A program made the translations under genes and the position numbers. A DNA stretch of 64,000 bases from Nonomuraea jabiensis (GTDB taxonomy: Bacteria; Actinomycetota; Actinomycetes; Streptosporangiales; Streptosporangiaceae). Location: positions 12,738,501 through 12,802,500 of the forward strand of contig NZ_JACHMB010000001.1 of assembly GCF_014204795.1 (NCBI RefSeq). The letters are read 5' to 3'. The notes below the pieces were generated by a model. That model did no database searches. It was not told the origin of the DNA and saw nothing but the letters and a program-made list of their open reading frames with translations. Each line of letters opens with the position of its first letter. Position 1 is the stretch's first letter. Shown here one piece after another: positions 8,890 to 18,478 of the stretch.

Positions 8890-9477
8890 AAGGCCAGCTT
8901 AGGGCGCGCGGAGGCAAGGCGATCAGTCCGCGAGCCGGTAAAGATCGACCGAGATTCTCGGCGTGTCGGCCGTCGCGCCCCTCCGCCCCGGTGCCATGCT
9001 CGGTGGCGGCCGGCCGCAGGCTGTCGAGCTTGGCCACGTCGGCGGCGCCACGTACGTGCCACCCAGGCCCGGCCAGCGCATGACCGCACCACCGCGCGAG
9101 CGCCTCACGCAACGTGGCAGCCGCCGTCCACCCGCGCCCGATCCGGACCACCAAAGCCTCCGAATCGCCACGCGCCCCTACATCTATGGACCGATCTGGC
9201 GCACTTGGTTTTTTCGGGATCGCCGCGACCGAAAACGGTGTCCGTTTTGTCGGATCCGAGCACGCGATCCCCCTCCCGTCCCCCGCGTCGAACCAGCAGG
9301 CCAGGCCGGTCCCGGAGCGCGACCCGATTCCGGTCCCCCAACAGACCCGCAGGCCACTCCTGTGGCCAACGTCACTCCGCGGATCCCGCGATTCTGACCC
9401 GTTTCGGATCCTTTACCGAGCACCGACCATCGAGAAACGGTCTGCGCACCGCCGAGAGCCGCGTAGCATCGTCCGGC
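8890..9477. other. Intergenic region with a possible frameshifted small gene on the minus strand
   Basis: No intact gene is visible. On the minus strand, positions 9154 to about 8965 read in one frame as plausible coding sequence (MVVRIGRGWTAAATLREA and on to TGAEGRDG), while the neighbouring frame gives a neat ending, ISVDLYRLAD, at stop 8923. Joining them needs one frameshift. GC at third positions fits coding, but I recognise no family. This may be a decayed or mis-sequenced gene of about 75 codons. Confidence 0.3.
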
Positions 9478-10047
9478 ATGGGGCTGTGTAACGCGGCAAC
9501 ACGTATGCGGCGCATCGCTGTCAGTGTGACGGCGGTGACTGCGGCGTTCGCGTTGGCCGGTTGCGGCAGCTTCATCGGCAGATCTCAGGCCAAGGACATC
9601 GCGGAAATCAACGTCTCGAGCCCGGAGCTGCGCGAGGGCAAGCCGCTCCCCGCCGAATACTCCTGCCGGGGTGGCGAGGGCAGTCCTCCGCTGCGCTGGT
9701 CGAGCCAGCCGCTGTCCGAGGCGAAGTCGATCGCGATCGTGGTCGACTCCCATACACCGTCCGATTCGGCCGTCAACTGGGTGCTCTACAACATCCCGGC
9801 GACCACGACCGAGCTGGGGCCCAACGCCGCGGCGGACCCTCCTGAAGGGTCCGGCCAGGCGAAGGTCACCGGCGGCAAGGAGGGCTATGAGCCGCCTTGC
9901 ACCAGCCCGGGCAGCTATCGCTTCACTGTCTACACGTTGAACGGACGGGTCGACGTCCAGAAGGGTGCCGAGCTCCCCGACATCCTGAAGGAGATCGCGG
10001 ACAAGACGATCGCCCGGGGCCGGCTCACAGCGGTCGACATCCAGTGA
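9478..10047 (+). CDS. PEBP (YbhB/YbcL, Raf-kinase-inhibitor-like) lipoprotein
   Basis: The 189-aa product has a lipoprotein signal ending in the lipobox LAGC and then a phosphatidylethanolamine-binding-protein fold. Visible PEBP features are the SPPLRWSSQP segment, SIAIVVDSHTP, the VNWVLYNIPATTTEL strand pair, and PPCTSPGSYRFTVYTL. Bacterial PEBPs are small periplasmic or surface ligand-binding proteins of unsettled function. ATG 9478 lies 8 nt after a TAGCAT box (9464-9469), which fits a leaderless transcript; ATG 9505 (MRRIAVSV) is the alternative start and gives a more standard signal length. No operon partner is evident. Confidence 0.85.
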   Translation: MGLCNAATRMRRIAVSVTAVTAAFALAGCGSFIGRSQAKDIAEINVSSPELREGKPLPAEYSCRGGEGSPPLRWSSQPLSEAKSIAIVVDSHTPSDSAVNWVLYNIPATTTELGPNAAADPPEGSGQAKVTGGKEGYEPPCTSPGSYRFTVYTLNGRVDVQKGAELPDILKEIADKTIARGRLTAVDIQ

Positions 10048-10230
10048 GAGAGCGAACACAGCAGGTAGTCCGGTGTACCAATTCTTCACGTAGGGTGTGA
10101 CAACGCTCATAGTGGTCCGACACAATCAGATCCAATCGTTAGGCACTGGTGATCAAAGGGGGCAGGTCGCGTCGATGGCCGCGCGATCTCACCGGCGCCG
10201 AAGGGAGGCCATGGCTTTGAGGGTGGTGCA

Positions 10231-11646
10231 ATGATCGCGGTCGTAGTGAGCTTGGTCGCCGTCGTGCTCCTCGTGCTCGTCGTCGTGGCACTGGGCATGC
10301 GTTCGATGAGCCGCCGGGAGAGCTCTCTCCCTCCGGAACGCCTGAAGGAGATGGCCGAGAAGGAGGAGAGGACCCAGACGCGGTCCACTGACGAGTTCGC
10401 CTCGCACGAGCCTCGTATGGCCAACTTCAGCCCTGACTTCAGCCCCATCGGTGAGCGCGAGCCCAAACCCGTGCGCACCGGTCAGCGTGGCAGGCGTGGC
10501 GTCGACGAGTGGGGCAACCCGTCCACCGATGACGACGACGAGGAGTTCTGGGCCAACATCCGCAGCGACGCGGAAGAGGGCGGCTTCGGCGCCGGTGGCA
10601 CCGTGGCGGCCAGGAAGGCCTCCTCCCGTCCGGTCGAGCGTGACAAGCCCGCCGAGCGCCCCGCGGCCCCCAAGCGCCAGGAGCGCACCGCGAAGCCACG
10701 GCCGGCCGCCGCCTCCGCCGCCGTCGACCCCGACGCGACCACCGTCCAGGCCCCCCTCCCGCAGCGCCAGCCGGCCTCCGCCGCGGCCAACCTCGCCGAC
10801 CTGGTGGAGCCCGCCAAGCGCCCCGCCCCGTCCCAGGCGGACATGGCCGACCAGCGTACGGTGACGTTCGCGGCCCCGACGGCCGACGTGATGAGCATCC
10901 TGGGCGCGGGCGCCCAGCCGGTCCCCTCCCCCCGCCCCGACTCCCTGTCGTCCAACAACTCCCCCAGGACCGGCACCGGCTCCTTCCCGGCGGCCCCCGC
11001 CGCCGGCGGCACCTTCCCGGCCAGCCCCGTGAGCCAGCCCGGCGGGAGCGGCGCCTACCCCGTCTCCCCCGCCTCGAGCGGCTCCTTCCCCGCCCAGCCC
11101 GCCCCCATCCACGGCGCGCCCACGAGCGACCCGTTCCCCGCCTACACCAACGCGGCCGAGACCACCTGGACCAACCCGCCCGCGACGCCCTCCTCGTCCG
11201 GCTCCTGGCCCTCGCAGCCCGACATCCTCGACGATCCCGCCCCCGCCGCCGGTTACGCCTCGGGGACCTCCTGGCCGGCGTTCGAGCAGCCCGCCGCGCG
11301 CTCTTCCTACCCCGCCTCGTACGAGGTGCGTGCCGGTTGGGCCGTGGCCGACGACACCGACCCGCTCACCGGCCCCTCCCCCGCCGCCGGCACCCCCACC
11401 GTGCCCGGCAGGGCGGTCTCGGCCTACGACGACGTGCTGTCCACGTCGACGCCGGTGCCGCCGACGCCGCAGGGCGCGCCGTTCGCGTACGAGACCGGCG
11501 ACATCACCACCGCCCCGGCCGCCGCCTGGCCGGAGCCGCCGTCGAGCGCGACCTCGTGGCCGACGTACGGCTCCCAGAACGGCAACGGCGGCGGCAACCA
11601 CCGCCGCGGCTCCGATCAGGAACACCCGCACGACTACTACCGGTGA
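10231..11646 (+). CDS. Single-pass membrane protein with long disordered tail
   Basis: The 471-aa product has one N-terminal helix (AVVVSLVAVVLLVLVVVALGM) followed by a charged stretch with conserved-looking DEWGNPSTDDDDEEFWANI, and then about 350 residues of Pro/Ser/Ala-rich sequence with repeated FPA and WP dipeptides and no predicted fold. The tail ends in NGGGNHRRGSDQEHPHDYYR. GAGGG at 10219-10223 sets the start at ATG 10231. I recognise no named family; similar proteins are common as hypotheticals in Streptomycetes and Streptosporangiaceae. The tail is presumably cytoplasmic (inference from the basic residues following the helix). Confidence 0.75.
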   Translation: MIAVVVSLVAVVLLVLVVVALGMRSMSRRESSLPPERLKEMAEKEERTQTRSTDEFASHEPRMANFSPDFSPIGEREPKPVRTGQRGRRGVDEWGNPSTDDDDEEFWANIRSDAEEGGFGAGGTVAARKASSRPVERDKPAERPAAPKRQERTAKPRPAAASAAVDPDATTVQAPLPQRQPASAAANLADLVEPAKRPAPSQADMADQRTVTFAAPTADVMSILGAGAQPVPSPRPDSLSSNNSPRTGTGSFPAAPAAGGTFPASPVSQPGGSGAYPVSPASSGSFPAQPAPIHGAPTSDPFPAYTNAAETTWTNPPATPSSSGSWPSQPDILDDPAPAAGYASGTSWPAFEQPAARSSYPASYEVRAGWAVADDTDPLTGPSPAAGTPTVPGRAVSAYDDVLSTSTPVPPTPQGAPFAYETGDITTAPAAAWPEPPSSATSWPTYGSQNGNGGGNHRRGSDQEHPHDYYR

Positions 11647-11724
11647 ACGCACGCGCCCATTAATGCGTAAAACCCGCGTGACACACCCTTAAAGCAGGGT
11701 CGACGGAGCAATAGGGTTTGCTCC

Positions 11725-13932
11725 ATGATCCCCGACACGAAGAGTAGCTGGCTGAGCACCCTCCGGCATGACGTGCCAGCCTCGCTCGTGGTTTTCCTCG
11801 TCGCGGTGCCGCTCTCTCTGGGCATCGCGATGGCCTCCGGCGCGCCCCTGGCCGCCGGTCTGATCGCCGCCGTGGTCGGCGGGATCGTGGCGGGCGCCCT
11901 GGGCGGGTCCGCCGTACAGGTCAGCGGACCCGCCGCCGGGTTGTCGCTGGTGGTCGTGGATCTCGTGCAGACGTACGGATGGCGTGCCACCTGCATGATC
12001 ACCCTGCTGGCGGGCGCCGTACAGCTCCTGCTGGGCGTCTTCAAAGCGGCCAGGGCGGCACTGGCGGTGTCGCCGGCGGTCATCCACGGCATGCTGGCGG
12101 GCGTCGGCGTGATCATCGCCCTCGCCCAGCTCCACGTGGTGCTGGGCGGCAACTCGCAGCGTTCGGCCGTGGCCAACCTGATCGAGCTGCCCGGCCAGAT
12201 CGCGAACCTGCACGGGCACAAGGTCGCCGTCGGGCTGCTCACGATCACGGTGCTGGCGCTGTGGACGCGGCTGCCCAAGCGGGTCAAGGTGGTGCCCGCG
12301 CCGCTGGTGGCGCTGCTCGTGGGGGCGGTGACGGCGTGGGTGTTCGGCTGGGACGTCACGCGCGTGGACCTGTCCCACACCGTCACCGAGTGGGCCTTCC
12401 CGGTCCTGCCGCACGGCGACTGGCACCTGATCGTGGGGGCGGTGCTGCTGGTGGCGCTGCTGGCCGGGTGCGAGTCGCTGCTGTGCTGCGTGGCGGTGGA
12501 CGGGATGCACGGCGGCCGCCGCGCCGACCTCGACCAGGAGCTGACCGGTCAGGGCGTCGCGAACATGGTCACCGGAGCCCTCGGCGGCCTGCCGGTGGCG
12601 GGGGTGATCGTGCGCAGCACCGCGAACGTGCAGGCCGGCGCGCGCACCCGCTGGTCGGCGATCCTGCACGGGGTGTGGGTGCTGGTGTTCGCCATCGGGT
12701 TCGGCTGGACGATCAAGCTGATCCCGCTGGAGGCGCTGGCGGCGTTGCTGGTGTTCATCGGCGTGCAGATGGTGAACCTCGGTCACATCAGGAAGGTGCA
12801 CGGCCACGGCGAGGTGCCCGTCTACGTCGTGACGATGGCCACCGTGATCGTGCTCGGGCTCGCCGAGGGTGTCGTGGTGGGGCTGATCCTGGCCGCGCTG
12901 CTCGCGCTGCGCCGCCTGACCTGGGTCACGGTCCTCAAGCGCGACGGCGACGATGGGCGGCTGCATGTGACGGTCTCCGGTTCGCTGACGTTCCTGGGGG
13001 TGCCCAGGCTCACGCACGAGCTGCGGACGATCGCCCCGGCCACCGCCGTGGACCTCGACCTGAACATCGACTTCATGGACAACGCCGCCTTCGAGGCCCT
13101 CCACTCCTGGCGGCTGCACCACGAGCGCATGGGCGGTACGGTCGACATCGACGAGCTGCACGACGAGTGGTACTCGCTGGCGGCCAGCGGCGCGCGCATG
13201 TTCCCCGTGAAGTCGCCGCCCAAGGCGCCGGATCGCTGGTGGCTGCCGTGGTCGCACCGCCGTCGTCCCGTCCGTCCCTCGGCTCCGGACTCCGCCGAGG
13301 CGGAGTGCCTGCTGACGGCGGGGGCGCGCGAGTTCCACCGGCGTACGGCGCCGCTGGTCCGGCCCATCTTCACCGAGCTGGCTCGCAAGCAGCAGCCCTC
13401 GCACCTGTTCATCACGTGCGCCGACTCCCGCATCGTGCCCAGCCTCATCACCGCGAGCGGCCCGGGAGACCTGTTCACGGTGCGCAACATCGGCAACCTG
13501 GTGCCGCGCCGGGGCTCCGAACCGCACGACGACTCGGTGGTGGCGGCGATCGAGTACGCCACGCAGGTCCTCGGCGTACACACGATCACGGTGTGCGGGC
13601 ACTCCGGGTGCGGCGCCATGGCCGGGGTGCTGAGCGGCGGGGTGCAGGCGGGCAGCCTGCCGGGGCTGAGAAGGTGGCTGCGGCACGGGAACCACAGCCT
13701 GGCCAGGTTCATCGAGACGGAGGGCGACCGGCTGCACAGCGGCGCTCTGGACGTGCTGTGCCGGGTCAACGTGCAGCAGCAGTTGGAGAACCTGCGCACG
13801 TACCGGAAGGTCGACGAGCAGGTGCGGGCCGGGAAGCTGGAGCTGGTGGGGCTGTTCTTCGACATCGGCTCGGCCAGGGTGCACATGGTGCCGCCGCTGC
13901 GCCCCACCGCCGAGCGGACGGTGAGCTTCTGA
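11725..13932 (+). CDS. SulP-family anion transporter fused to a beta-carbonic anhydrase
   Basis: The 735-aa protein begins with a SulP (SLC26) transporter (about residues 10-400; about 10-12 helices, with GIAMASGAPLAAGLIAAVVGG and SGPAAGLSLVVVDL). A short STAS domain follows (about 410-480). From about 530 there is a beta-class carbonic anhydrase: zinc ligands Cys565 (TCADSR, with the Asp567/Arg569 dyad), His626 and Cys629 (CGHSGCGA) are all present. The architecture matches mycobacterial Rv3273 and suggests bicarbonate uptake coupled to CO2/HCO3 interconversion. A TAGGGT box (11712-11717) 7 nt before ATG suggests a leaderless mRNA. A strong hairpin follows the stop. Confidence 0.93.
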   Translation: MIPDTKSSWLSTLRHDVPASLVVFLVAVPLSLGIAMASGAPLAAGLIAAVVGGIVAGALGGSAVQVSGPAAGLSLVVVDLVQTYGWRATCMITLLAGAVQLLLGVFKAARAALAVSPAVIHGMLAGVGVIIALAQLHVVLGGNSQRSAVANLIELPGQIANLHGHKVAVGLLTITVLALWTRLPKRVKVVPAPLVALLVGAVTAWVFGWDVTRVDLSHTVTEWAFPVLPHGDWHLIVGAVLLVALLAGCESLLCCVAVDGMHGGRRADLDQELTGQGVANMVTGALGGLPVAGVIVRSTANVQAGARTRWSAILHGVWVLVFAIGFGWTIKLIPLEALAALLVFIGVQMVNLGHIRKVHGHGEVPVYVVTMATVIVLGLAEGVVVGLILAALLALRRLTWVTVLKRDGDDGRLHVTVSGSLTFLGVPRLTHELRTIAPATAVDLDLNIDFMDNAAFEALHSWRLHHERMGGTVDIDELHDEWYSLAASGARMFPVKSPPKAPDRWWLPWSHRRRPVRPSAPDSAEAECLLTAGAREFHRRTAPLVRPIFTELARKQQPSHLFITCADSRIVPSLITASGPGDLFTVRNIGNLVPRRGSEPHDDSVVAAIEYATQVLGVHTITVCGHSGCGAMAGVLSGGVQAGSLPGLRRWLRHGNHSLARFIETEGDRLHSGALDVLCRVNVQQQLENLRTYRKVDEQVRAGKLELVGLFFDIGSARVHMVPPLRPTAERTVSF

Positions 13933-13984
13933 GTAATCCTGCGCAGACGCGGCGCCGCGAGGCGGATTAGCTCCCAGGGGTCGG

Positions 13985-14014
13985 AGGGGCGGAGGTGTCG
14001 AGGCCTCCGCCCCT
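13985..14014 (+). terminator. Hairpin terminator after the SulP-carbonic anhydrase gene
   Basis: An 11-bp perfect inverted repeat (AGGGGCGGAGG at 13985-13995 and CCTCCGCCCCT at 14004-14014, loop of 8) is followed by CACTTT. It is placed about 50 bp after the stop codon at 13932. Confidence 0.6.
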
Positions 14015-14094
14015 CACTTTGCGGTAACTCATCACTGAATGGGTACAGAGCCACACGTAGAGTAATGAATCGCCCGAAACAGGGGGAATGGGCG

Positions 14095-15615
14095 GTGACG
14101 ACACTTCGGAGAGCAGCGGTGGCCGCGGCGACGGGCATGCTCGCGGTCGCGTGCGCCGGCGCGCAGAGCATGACGATGACTGGATCACAAGTCGGCCTTG
14201 AGCCGTTTTATCAGCAGAAATTGTCATGGTCGGGCTGCGGAGACGGCTTTCAGTGCGCCACGTTGAAGGTGCCACGGGACTACGCCCGTCCGGAGGGTCA
14301 CCAGCTGAGGATCGCCGTCATCCGGCTGCCCGCGAAAGACAGGTCCCGGCGCGTCGGCTCGCTGGTGACCAACCCGGGAGGGCCCGGCGCGTCCGGCGTC
14401 ACCTTCCTCCGTACCTCCAGCCAGGCGTTCGGCGAGGCACTACGGGATCGCTTCGACCTCGTCGGATTCGACCCCCGCGGCGTGGGGCGGAGCGATCCGG
14501 TGCGCTGCCTCGACTTCCGGCAGACCGAGCAGCGCCTCCTCGCCGACCCGCCCACCACGCGGGCCCAGATCCACGCCGAGGTCATGTTCTGGCGGGCGTT
14601 CGCGGCGGCCTGCGAGGCCAGGTCCGGCGCCAACCTGCCGTACGTCGGAACGGTCAACGCCGCCCGCGACATGGACGTGCTGCGGGCGGCGCTCGACGAC
14701 AGGCGGCTGACCTACATCGGATTCTCGTACGGCACGTACCTGGGCGCCTTCTACGCCGACCAGTTCCCCCGGAACGTGCGGGCCATGGTCCTGGACGGCG
14801 CGTCCGACCCGAAACTGACGGGCGAGGAGTTCCTCCTCGGTCACGCCCAGGGCTTCGAGACGGCGCTGCGCTCCTTCGCCGCCTACTGCGTCAGGACCGC
14901 CGGCTGTCCCCTGGGCACCGGAAGCGTGGACCGGGCCGTCGGCAAGGTTTCCGACCTGCAGGAGCGGGCCGCCCGCAAACCCCTGAAGAACCGGGCGGAC
15001 GCCCGCGTCCCGGTGGACGACGACGGAGTGACGCAGGGCATCTACACGGCCCTCTACAACCGGAACAACTGGCCCACGCTACGGCAGGCCCTGGCACAGG
15101 CGATCGACGACGGCGACGGCACCGGCCTGTACAAGCTCGGTTACGAGCAGGAGCCCCGCGCCCCGTTCGGGGCACTGCAGGCGGTCAACTGCGTCGACAA
15201 GCCGTTTCCCCCCAATCTTGCGGCGGTCCAGAACCTGGCCGACCGGGCCGCGAAGGTCGCGCCGCATTTCGGCTCGTTCGTCGTGTGGCCGTGGCTGACG
15301 TGCGCGTACTGGCCGGTCAAGCCCGCCCGGCAGCCCAGGGCCGTGACAGCGGCCGGAGCCCCGCCGATCCTCGTAGTCGGCACCACGCGCGATCCCGCGA
15401 CCCCGTACAGGTGGGCTCAGAGCCTGGCGAACCAGCTCACGTCCGGCGTCCTGCTGACCTACGTCGGCGACGGACACACCGCTTACCTGTCCAACACGGA
15501 GAAGTGCATCCGCGAACCGGTCGAGCAGTACCTGATCACCGCTCGGCCTCCGGCGCGCGGTCTCACCTGCGAGCAGACGCCGCTGGACCCGGCGGGCAAG
15601 GGCTCACCAAGCTGA
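14095..15615 (+). CDS. Secreted alpha/beta hydrolase, tripeptidyl-aminopeptidase (SlpD/TAP) type
   Basis: The 506-aa protein has a signal peptide with a Cys (MLAVACAG), so it may be a lipoprotein. Features of the Streptomyces Tap/Slp family (peptidase S33 with TAP C-terminal domain) are NPGGPGASG (oxyanion loop), the FDPRGVGRSDPV segment, nucleophile elbow GFSYGTYLG, the Asp in GTTRDPATPY, and the His in GDGHTAY. It should release N-terminal tripeptides or act as an esterase outside the membrane. I chose GTG 14095 because AGGGGGA (14081-14087) lies 7 nt upstream; ATG 14065 is in frame but overlaps a possible -10 element TAGAGT (14058-14063). Confidence 0.88.
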   Translation: MTTLRRAAVAAATGMLAVACAGAQSMTMTGSQVGLEPFYQQKLSWSGCGDGFQCATLKVPRDYARPEGHQLRIAVIRLPAKDRSRRVGSLVTNPGGPGASGVTFLRTSSQAFGEALRDRFDLVGFDPRGVGRSDPVRCLDFRQTEQRLLADPPTTRAQIHAEVMFWRAFAAACEARSGANLPYVGTVNAARDMDVLRAALDDRRLTYIGFSYGTYLGAFYADQFPRNVRAMVLDGASDPKLTGEEFLLGHAQGFETALRSFAAYCVRTAGCPLGTGSVDRAVGKVSDLQERAARKPLKNRADARVPVDDDGVTQGIYTALYNRNNWPTLRQALAQAIDDGDGTGLYKLGYEQEPRAPFGALQAVNCVDKPFPPNLAAVQNLADRAAKVAPHFGSFVVWPWLTCAYWPVKPARQPRAVTAAGAPPILVVGTTRDPATPYRWAQSLANQLTSGVLLTYVGDGHTAYLSNTEKCIREPVEQYLITARPPARGLTCEQTPLDPAGKGSPS

Positions 15616-15710
15616 ACCGCCATGGCTGACACCGGAGAAACCTCCGCCCCGTGATGCCGCCTGCCATGGCTTCGCGCTCTTTGTCGCTTTTCTCCCCCAC
15701 ATAGGCCGCC

Positions 15711-16452
15711 GTGCCATCCCAGCCCGGGACGCTCTGGCGAACCGTGCCGCCGTCCATCCTCTCGCTATCCCTGCTCACCTCCTGCAGCCCCGCCCGCACC
15801 CGCGCCTGCCCCGCTCATCCCCCGCCCTGCCCATGCGCGCCCTGCCCTGCTCATCCCCCGCCCGGTCGCCGCGATCACACCGTCAGCCCGCCAGCATCGT
15901 CAAGGTCGACCTTGTGGCCGCCCTGCTGCTCAAGGCCCAGCGCCGGCACCGCGGCCGCACCGGCAGGGAGCGGCGTTCGGCGGCGCGGGCCGTCAGGGTC
16001 AGCGCCAACGCCGCCGCGTCCGCGCTGTGGTCCGCGATCGGCGGCGTGCCGGGACCGCCGTCGCCCACCGGAAGCTCGGCCTGTGCTACACGACCCCCGC
16101 CCCTGGAGGCCAGGTCCGCCTCCTGACAGCACTCACCTCCCCACAAGAGTCCCCTTTCGACCGAGAACCGCCGGTATGCGGCTCGGCCTGATGAGCGACG
16201 TGACGCCGGCGCAGTCATGGGGCGTCAGCGCGGCCGGGCACGTGGACGTGACCCTCAAGAACGGCTGGCCTGCCCCGGCCGCGCGACGGAGGCCGGTACA
16301 GCATCGACCGGGTACGTGACCGCCGCGGGCACACGTACCTGATCGCCGTCATCTCCCACCGGCACCGCACGATGGGGGCCGGGGTGAAAGCGGTCGAACA
16401 CGTCGCCGAACTCGTCACCAAGGCCCTCTCCGAAGCGGCGGGCCGCGCGTGA
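15711..16452 (+). pseudogene. Decayed class A beta-lactamase-like serine hydrolase
   Basis: Three pieces in different frames match one protein in order. A lipoprotein-like leader (15711 on, LSLLTSC) comes first. Next is the SxxK region, ASIVKVDLVAALLLKAQ (about 15890), with a damaged SDN box (SANAAASALWSAIGG). Then come LGLMSDVTPAQSWGVSAAG, the KTG-equivalent LKNGW (about 16180-16265), and the C-terminal YSIDRVRDRRGHTYLIAVIS ending in stop 16450-16452. Frameshifts occur near 16050, near 16178 (an extra G) and near 16263 (an extra C). The segment between the leader and SxxK is also too short. The gene cannot make the enzyme. Confidence 0.72.
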
Positions 16453-16564
16453 GGCCGAGCAGATCCGGCGCGCGAAGCTGCTCGACCCCGGACCATGCAG
16501 CCGGCGCATGGTGGCCTTCCGCTCCGAAGCGGGGAATGGACGAGGGCGCGTTCCGTCGCGGCGG

Positions 16565-17773
16565 TCAGGCGTCCCAGGTGACGGGGAGGCTCTTGACCCC
16601 GTAGATGTCGGCCGTCTCCGGGCGCAGGGCGACCTCGTCGGCCGGTACGGCCAGGCGCAGCGTGGGGAAGCGGTTGAGCAGCGCGGGCAGCGCGACGCGC
16701 AGCTCGACACGGGCCAGCTGCTGGCCCAGGCACTGGTGGATGCCGTGGCTGAAGGCCAGGTGCCCGCCGTCCTGCCGGCGCAGGTCGAGAGTGTGGGGAT
16801 CGGTGAAACGCTCAGGGTCGCGGTTGGCGGTGGCCAGCGACAAGATGAGCGTCGAGCCCGCCTTGATGCTCTGGCCGCCCAGCTCGACGTCCTCCAGCGC
16901 GACCCTCGCGAACTGCTTGGCGACGCTCAGATACCGCAGCAACTCCTCCACGGCCGGCTCGGCGAGCGCGGGGTCGGCACGCAACGCCGCCAGCTGCTGC
17001 GGGTTCTGCAACAGCGCGAAGGTGCCCAGCGCCAGCATGTTCGCGGTGGTGTCGAACCCGGCCGACAGCAGGATCAGCGCCATCCCCTGCAGCTCCTCAT
17101 CGGTCAGGTCGCTGTCGAGCAGGTCGCTGAGCACGTCGTCGGTGGGATCGGCGCGCTTGGCGACCACCAGCTGCGCGAGGTACTGCTGGGTGGCGGTGTA
17201 GGCCTCCATCAGCTCCTCATCGCCGACCTCCCCGCCGAGGAACTTGTCGATGTTGTCCTGGAAGGAGCCCCGGTCCTCGTACGGCACGCCCAGCAGCTCA
17301 CAGATGATGACGGCCGGGATGGGCTTGGCGAACGCGGTCACCAGGTCCACCTGCGGGCCGGCCTTCTCCATCGCGTCCAGGTGCTCGGCGGTGACCTGCT
17401 CGACGCGCTCGGTGAGCAGCCGCATCCGCCGCACGGTGAACTTGCCCACCAGCGGCTTGCGATAGCGGGAGTGCCGCGGCTCGTCCATCAGCAGGAACTC
17501 ACCAGGCGGCGCCGGAGGAAGCTCGATGTCACCGTACGCGCTGTAGTCGATCAGCGGATGGTGACGCATGAGCTCCTTACGCGAACTGAACCGCGAATCG
17601 GCCAGAACCGACCGGACCAGATCGAAACCGGTGACCAGCCAGCCCTGATGCCCGTCGGGGAAGGGATAGGGCGTGATGGGGCTGTGCTCGCGGGTCTGGA
17701 TCAGCTCCTTGGGCGGGTCGAAGGGGCAGCCGGGCTGACGCGCGGTCGGCATCTTGGTGAGGGGGATTTCCAT
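16565..17773 (-). CDS. Cytochrome P450
   Basis: The 402-aa protein has all landmarks of a soluble bacterial class I P450: the I-helix AGFDTTANML with the acid-Thr pair, the K-helix E-x-x-R (VEELLRYL), the substrate-side RVALEDVELGG, and the heme loop FSHGIHQCLGQQLARVE with the axial Cys. The early DEPRHSRYRKPLVGKF segment corresponds to the C-helix. GAGAGGA lies 6 nt before the ATG at 17773, which I prefer to the ATG at 17779. No ferredoxin or reductase gene is next to it. It lies in a zone of broken genes but is itself intact. The substrate is unknown. Confidence 0.92.
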   Translation of the reverse strand: MEIPLTKMPTARQPGCPFDPPKELIQTREHSPITPYPFPDGHQGWLVTGFDLVRSVLADSRFSSRKELMRHHPLIDYSAYGDIELPPAPPGEFLLMDEPRHSRYRKPLVGKFTVRRMRLLTERVEQVTAEHLDAMEKAGPQVDLVTAFAKPIPAVIICELLGVPYEDRGSFQDNIDKFLGGEVGDEELMEAYTATQQYLAQLVVAKRADPTDDVLSDLLDSDLTDEELQGMALILLSAGFDTTANMLALGTFALLQNPQQLAALRADPALAEPAVEELLRYLSVAKQFARVALEDVELGGQSIKAGSTLILSLATANRDPERFTDPHTLDLRRQDGGHLAFSHGIHQCLGQQLARVELRVALPALLNRFPTLRLAVPADEVALRPETADIYGVKSLPVTWDA

Positions 17774-17854
17774 GGTCATTCCTCTCATCGGCCTAGGTTC
17801 AAGTCGAGACATCATGATCAGGGGCTGAACGGAAGCGATGACGCTGGTCAGCCA

Positions 17855-18085
17855 TCAGCAGCGGGTTTTCCTCGCCGGTGAGCAGGCCGTCCGGGGGCCG
17901 GCAGCGTGGCCAACACGTTCGCTGCCGGGGTCTTCCCCAGCGCCGCCGGGCCCGGGCAGGGCGAAGATCGTGCCGCTCTGGACATCCAGGTCGATGCCGT
18001 CGAGCAAGGGGCCGTGATGGCTGAGCCGTTCATGGGAGCCACCATCGCCGACCGCGCTGATATCAGACCGTTGCCGGGCTGACAC
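17855..18085 (-). pseudogene. Fragment of an ABC transporter ATPase
   Basis: On the minus strand LLDGIDLDVQSGTIFALPGPGGAG, read around 18015-17945, matches the start of a drug-exporter ATPase up to the Walker A loop. The frame then shifts, and the neighbouring frame continues GKTPAANVLATL, as expected after GxGKTT. Nothing of the signature motif, Walker B or a permease follows. Upstream coding sequence is also absent. This is a remnant of about 75 codons. Confidence 0.6.
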
Positions 18086-18352
18086 GACACCCCGTCAGAC
18101 CTGATCGCCGCCGGAACCCTCCTCTGGCCTGGCAGACTGCCCAACGCCCACATCGAAGACCTCTGGCGCCCGAGCTTTCCGACACCCCACCCCGGATGCG
18201 GCTCCCACGGCGGCCGGGGAACAACGGCGCGGGCATCCAGATCCCGCTCAGCAACGTCAACCCATCAACCTGCGCGCTGTCCGAGCCGGCATGAAGCCCG
18301 AACGGCGGCACATGCGCACGCAAGACAGCAGCCCCACCGTCACCTCGGCGGC

Positions 18353-18478
18353 ATCCCCGACCTCAACGACCTCCCAGCCTGGGCAGCATCCCAGCCTGGG
18401 CGGCACCCCAGCCTGGGCAGCATCCCCGACCTCAACCACCTCCCAGCCTGGGCGGCATCCCGGCCTGGGCAGCCTGCC
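18353..18478. repeat. 17-bp / 69-bp degenerate tandem repeat
   Basis: CAGCCTGGGCAGCATCC-like 17-mers start at 18375, 18392 and 18409, and again at 18444 and 18461. The block beginning with CCGACCTCAAC recurs at a 69-bp spacing. One reading frame is a run of PAWAASQPG, but there is no start context or conserved domain, so I treat it as a minisatellite. Confidence 0.7.
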
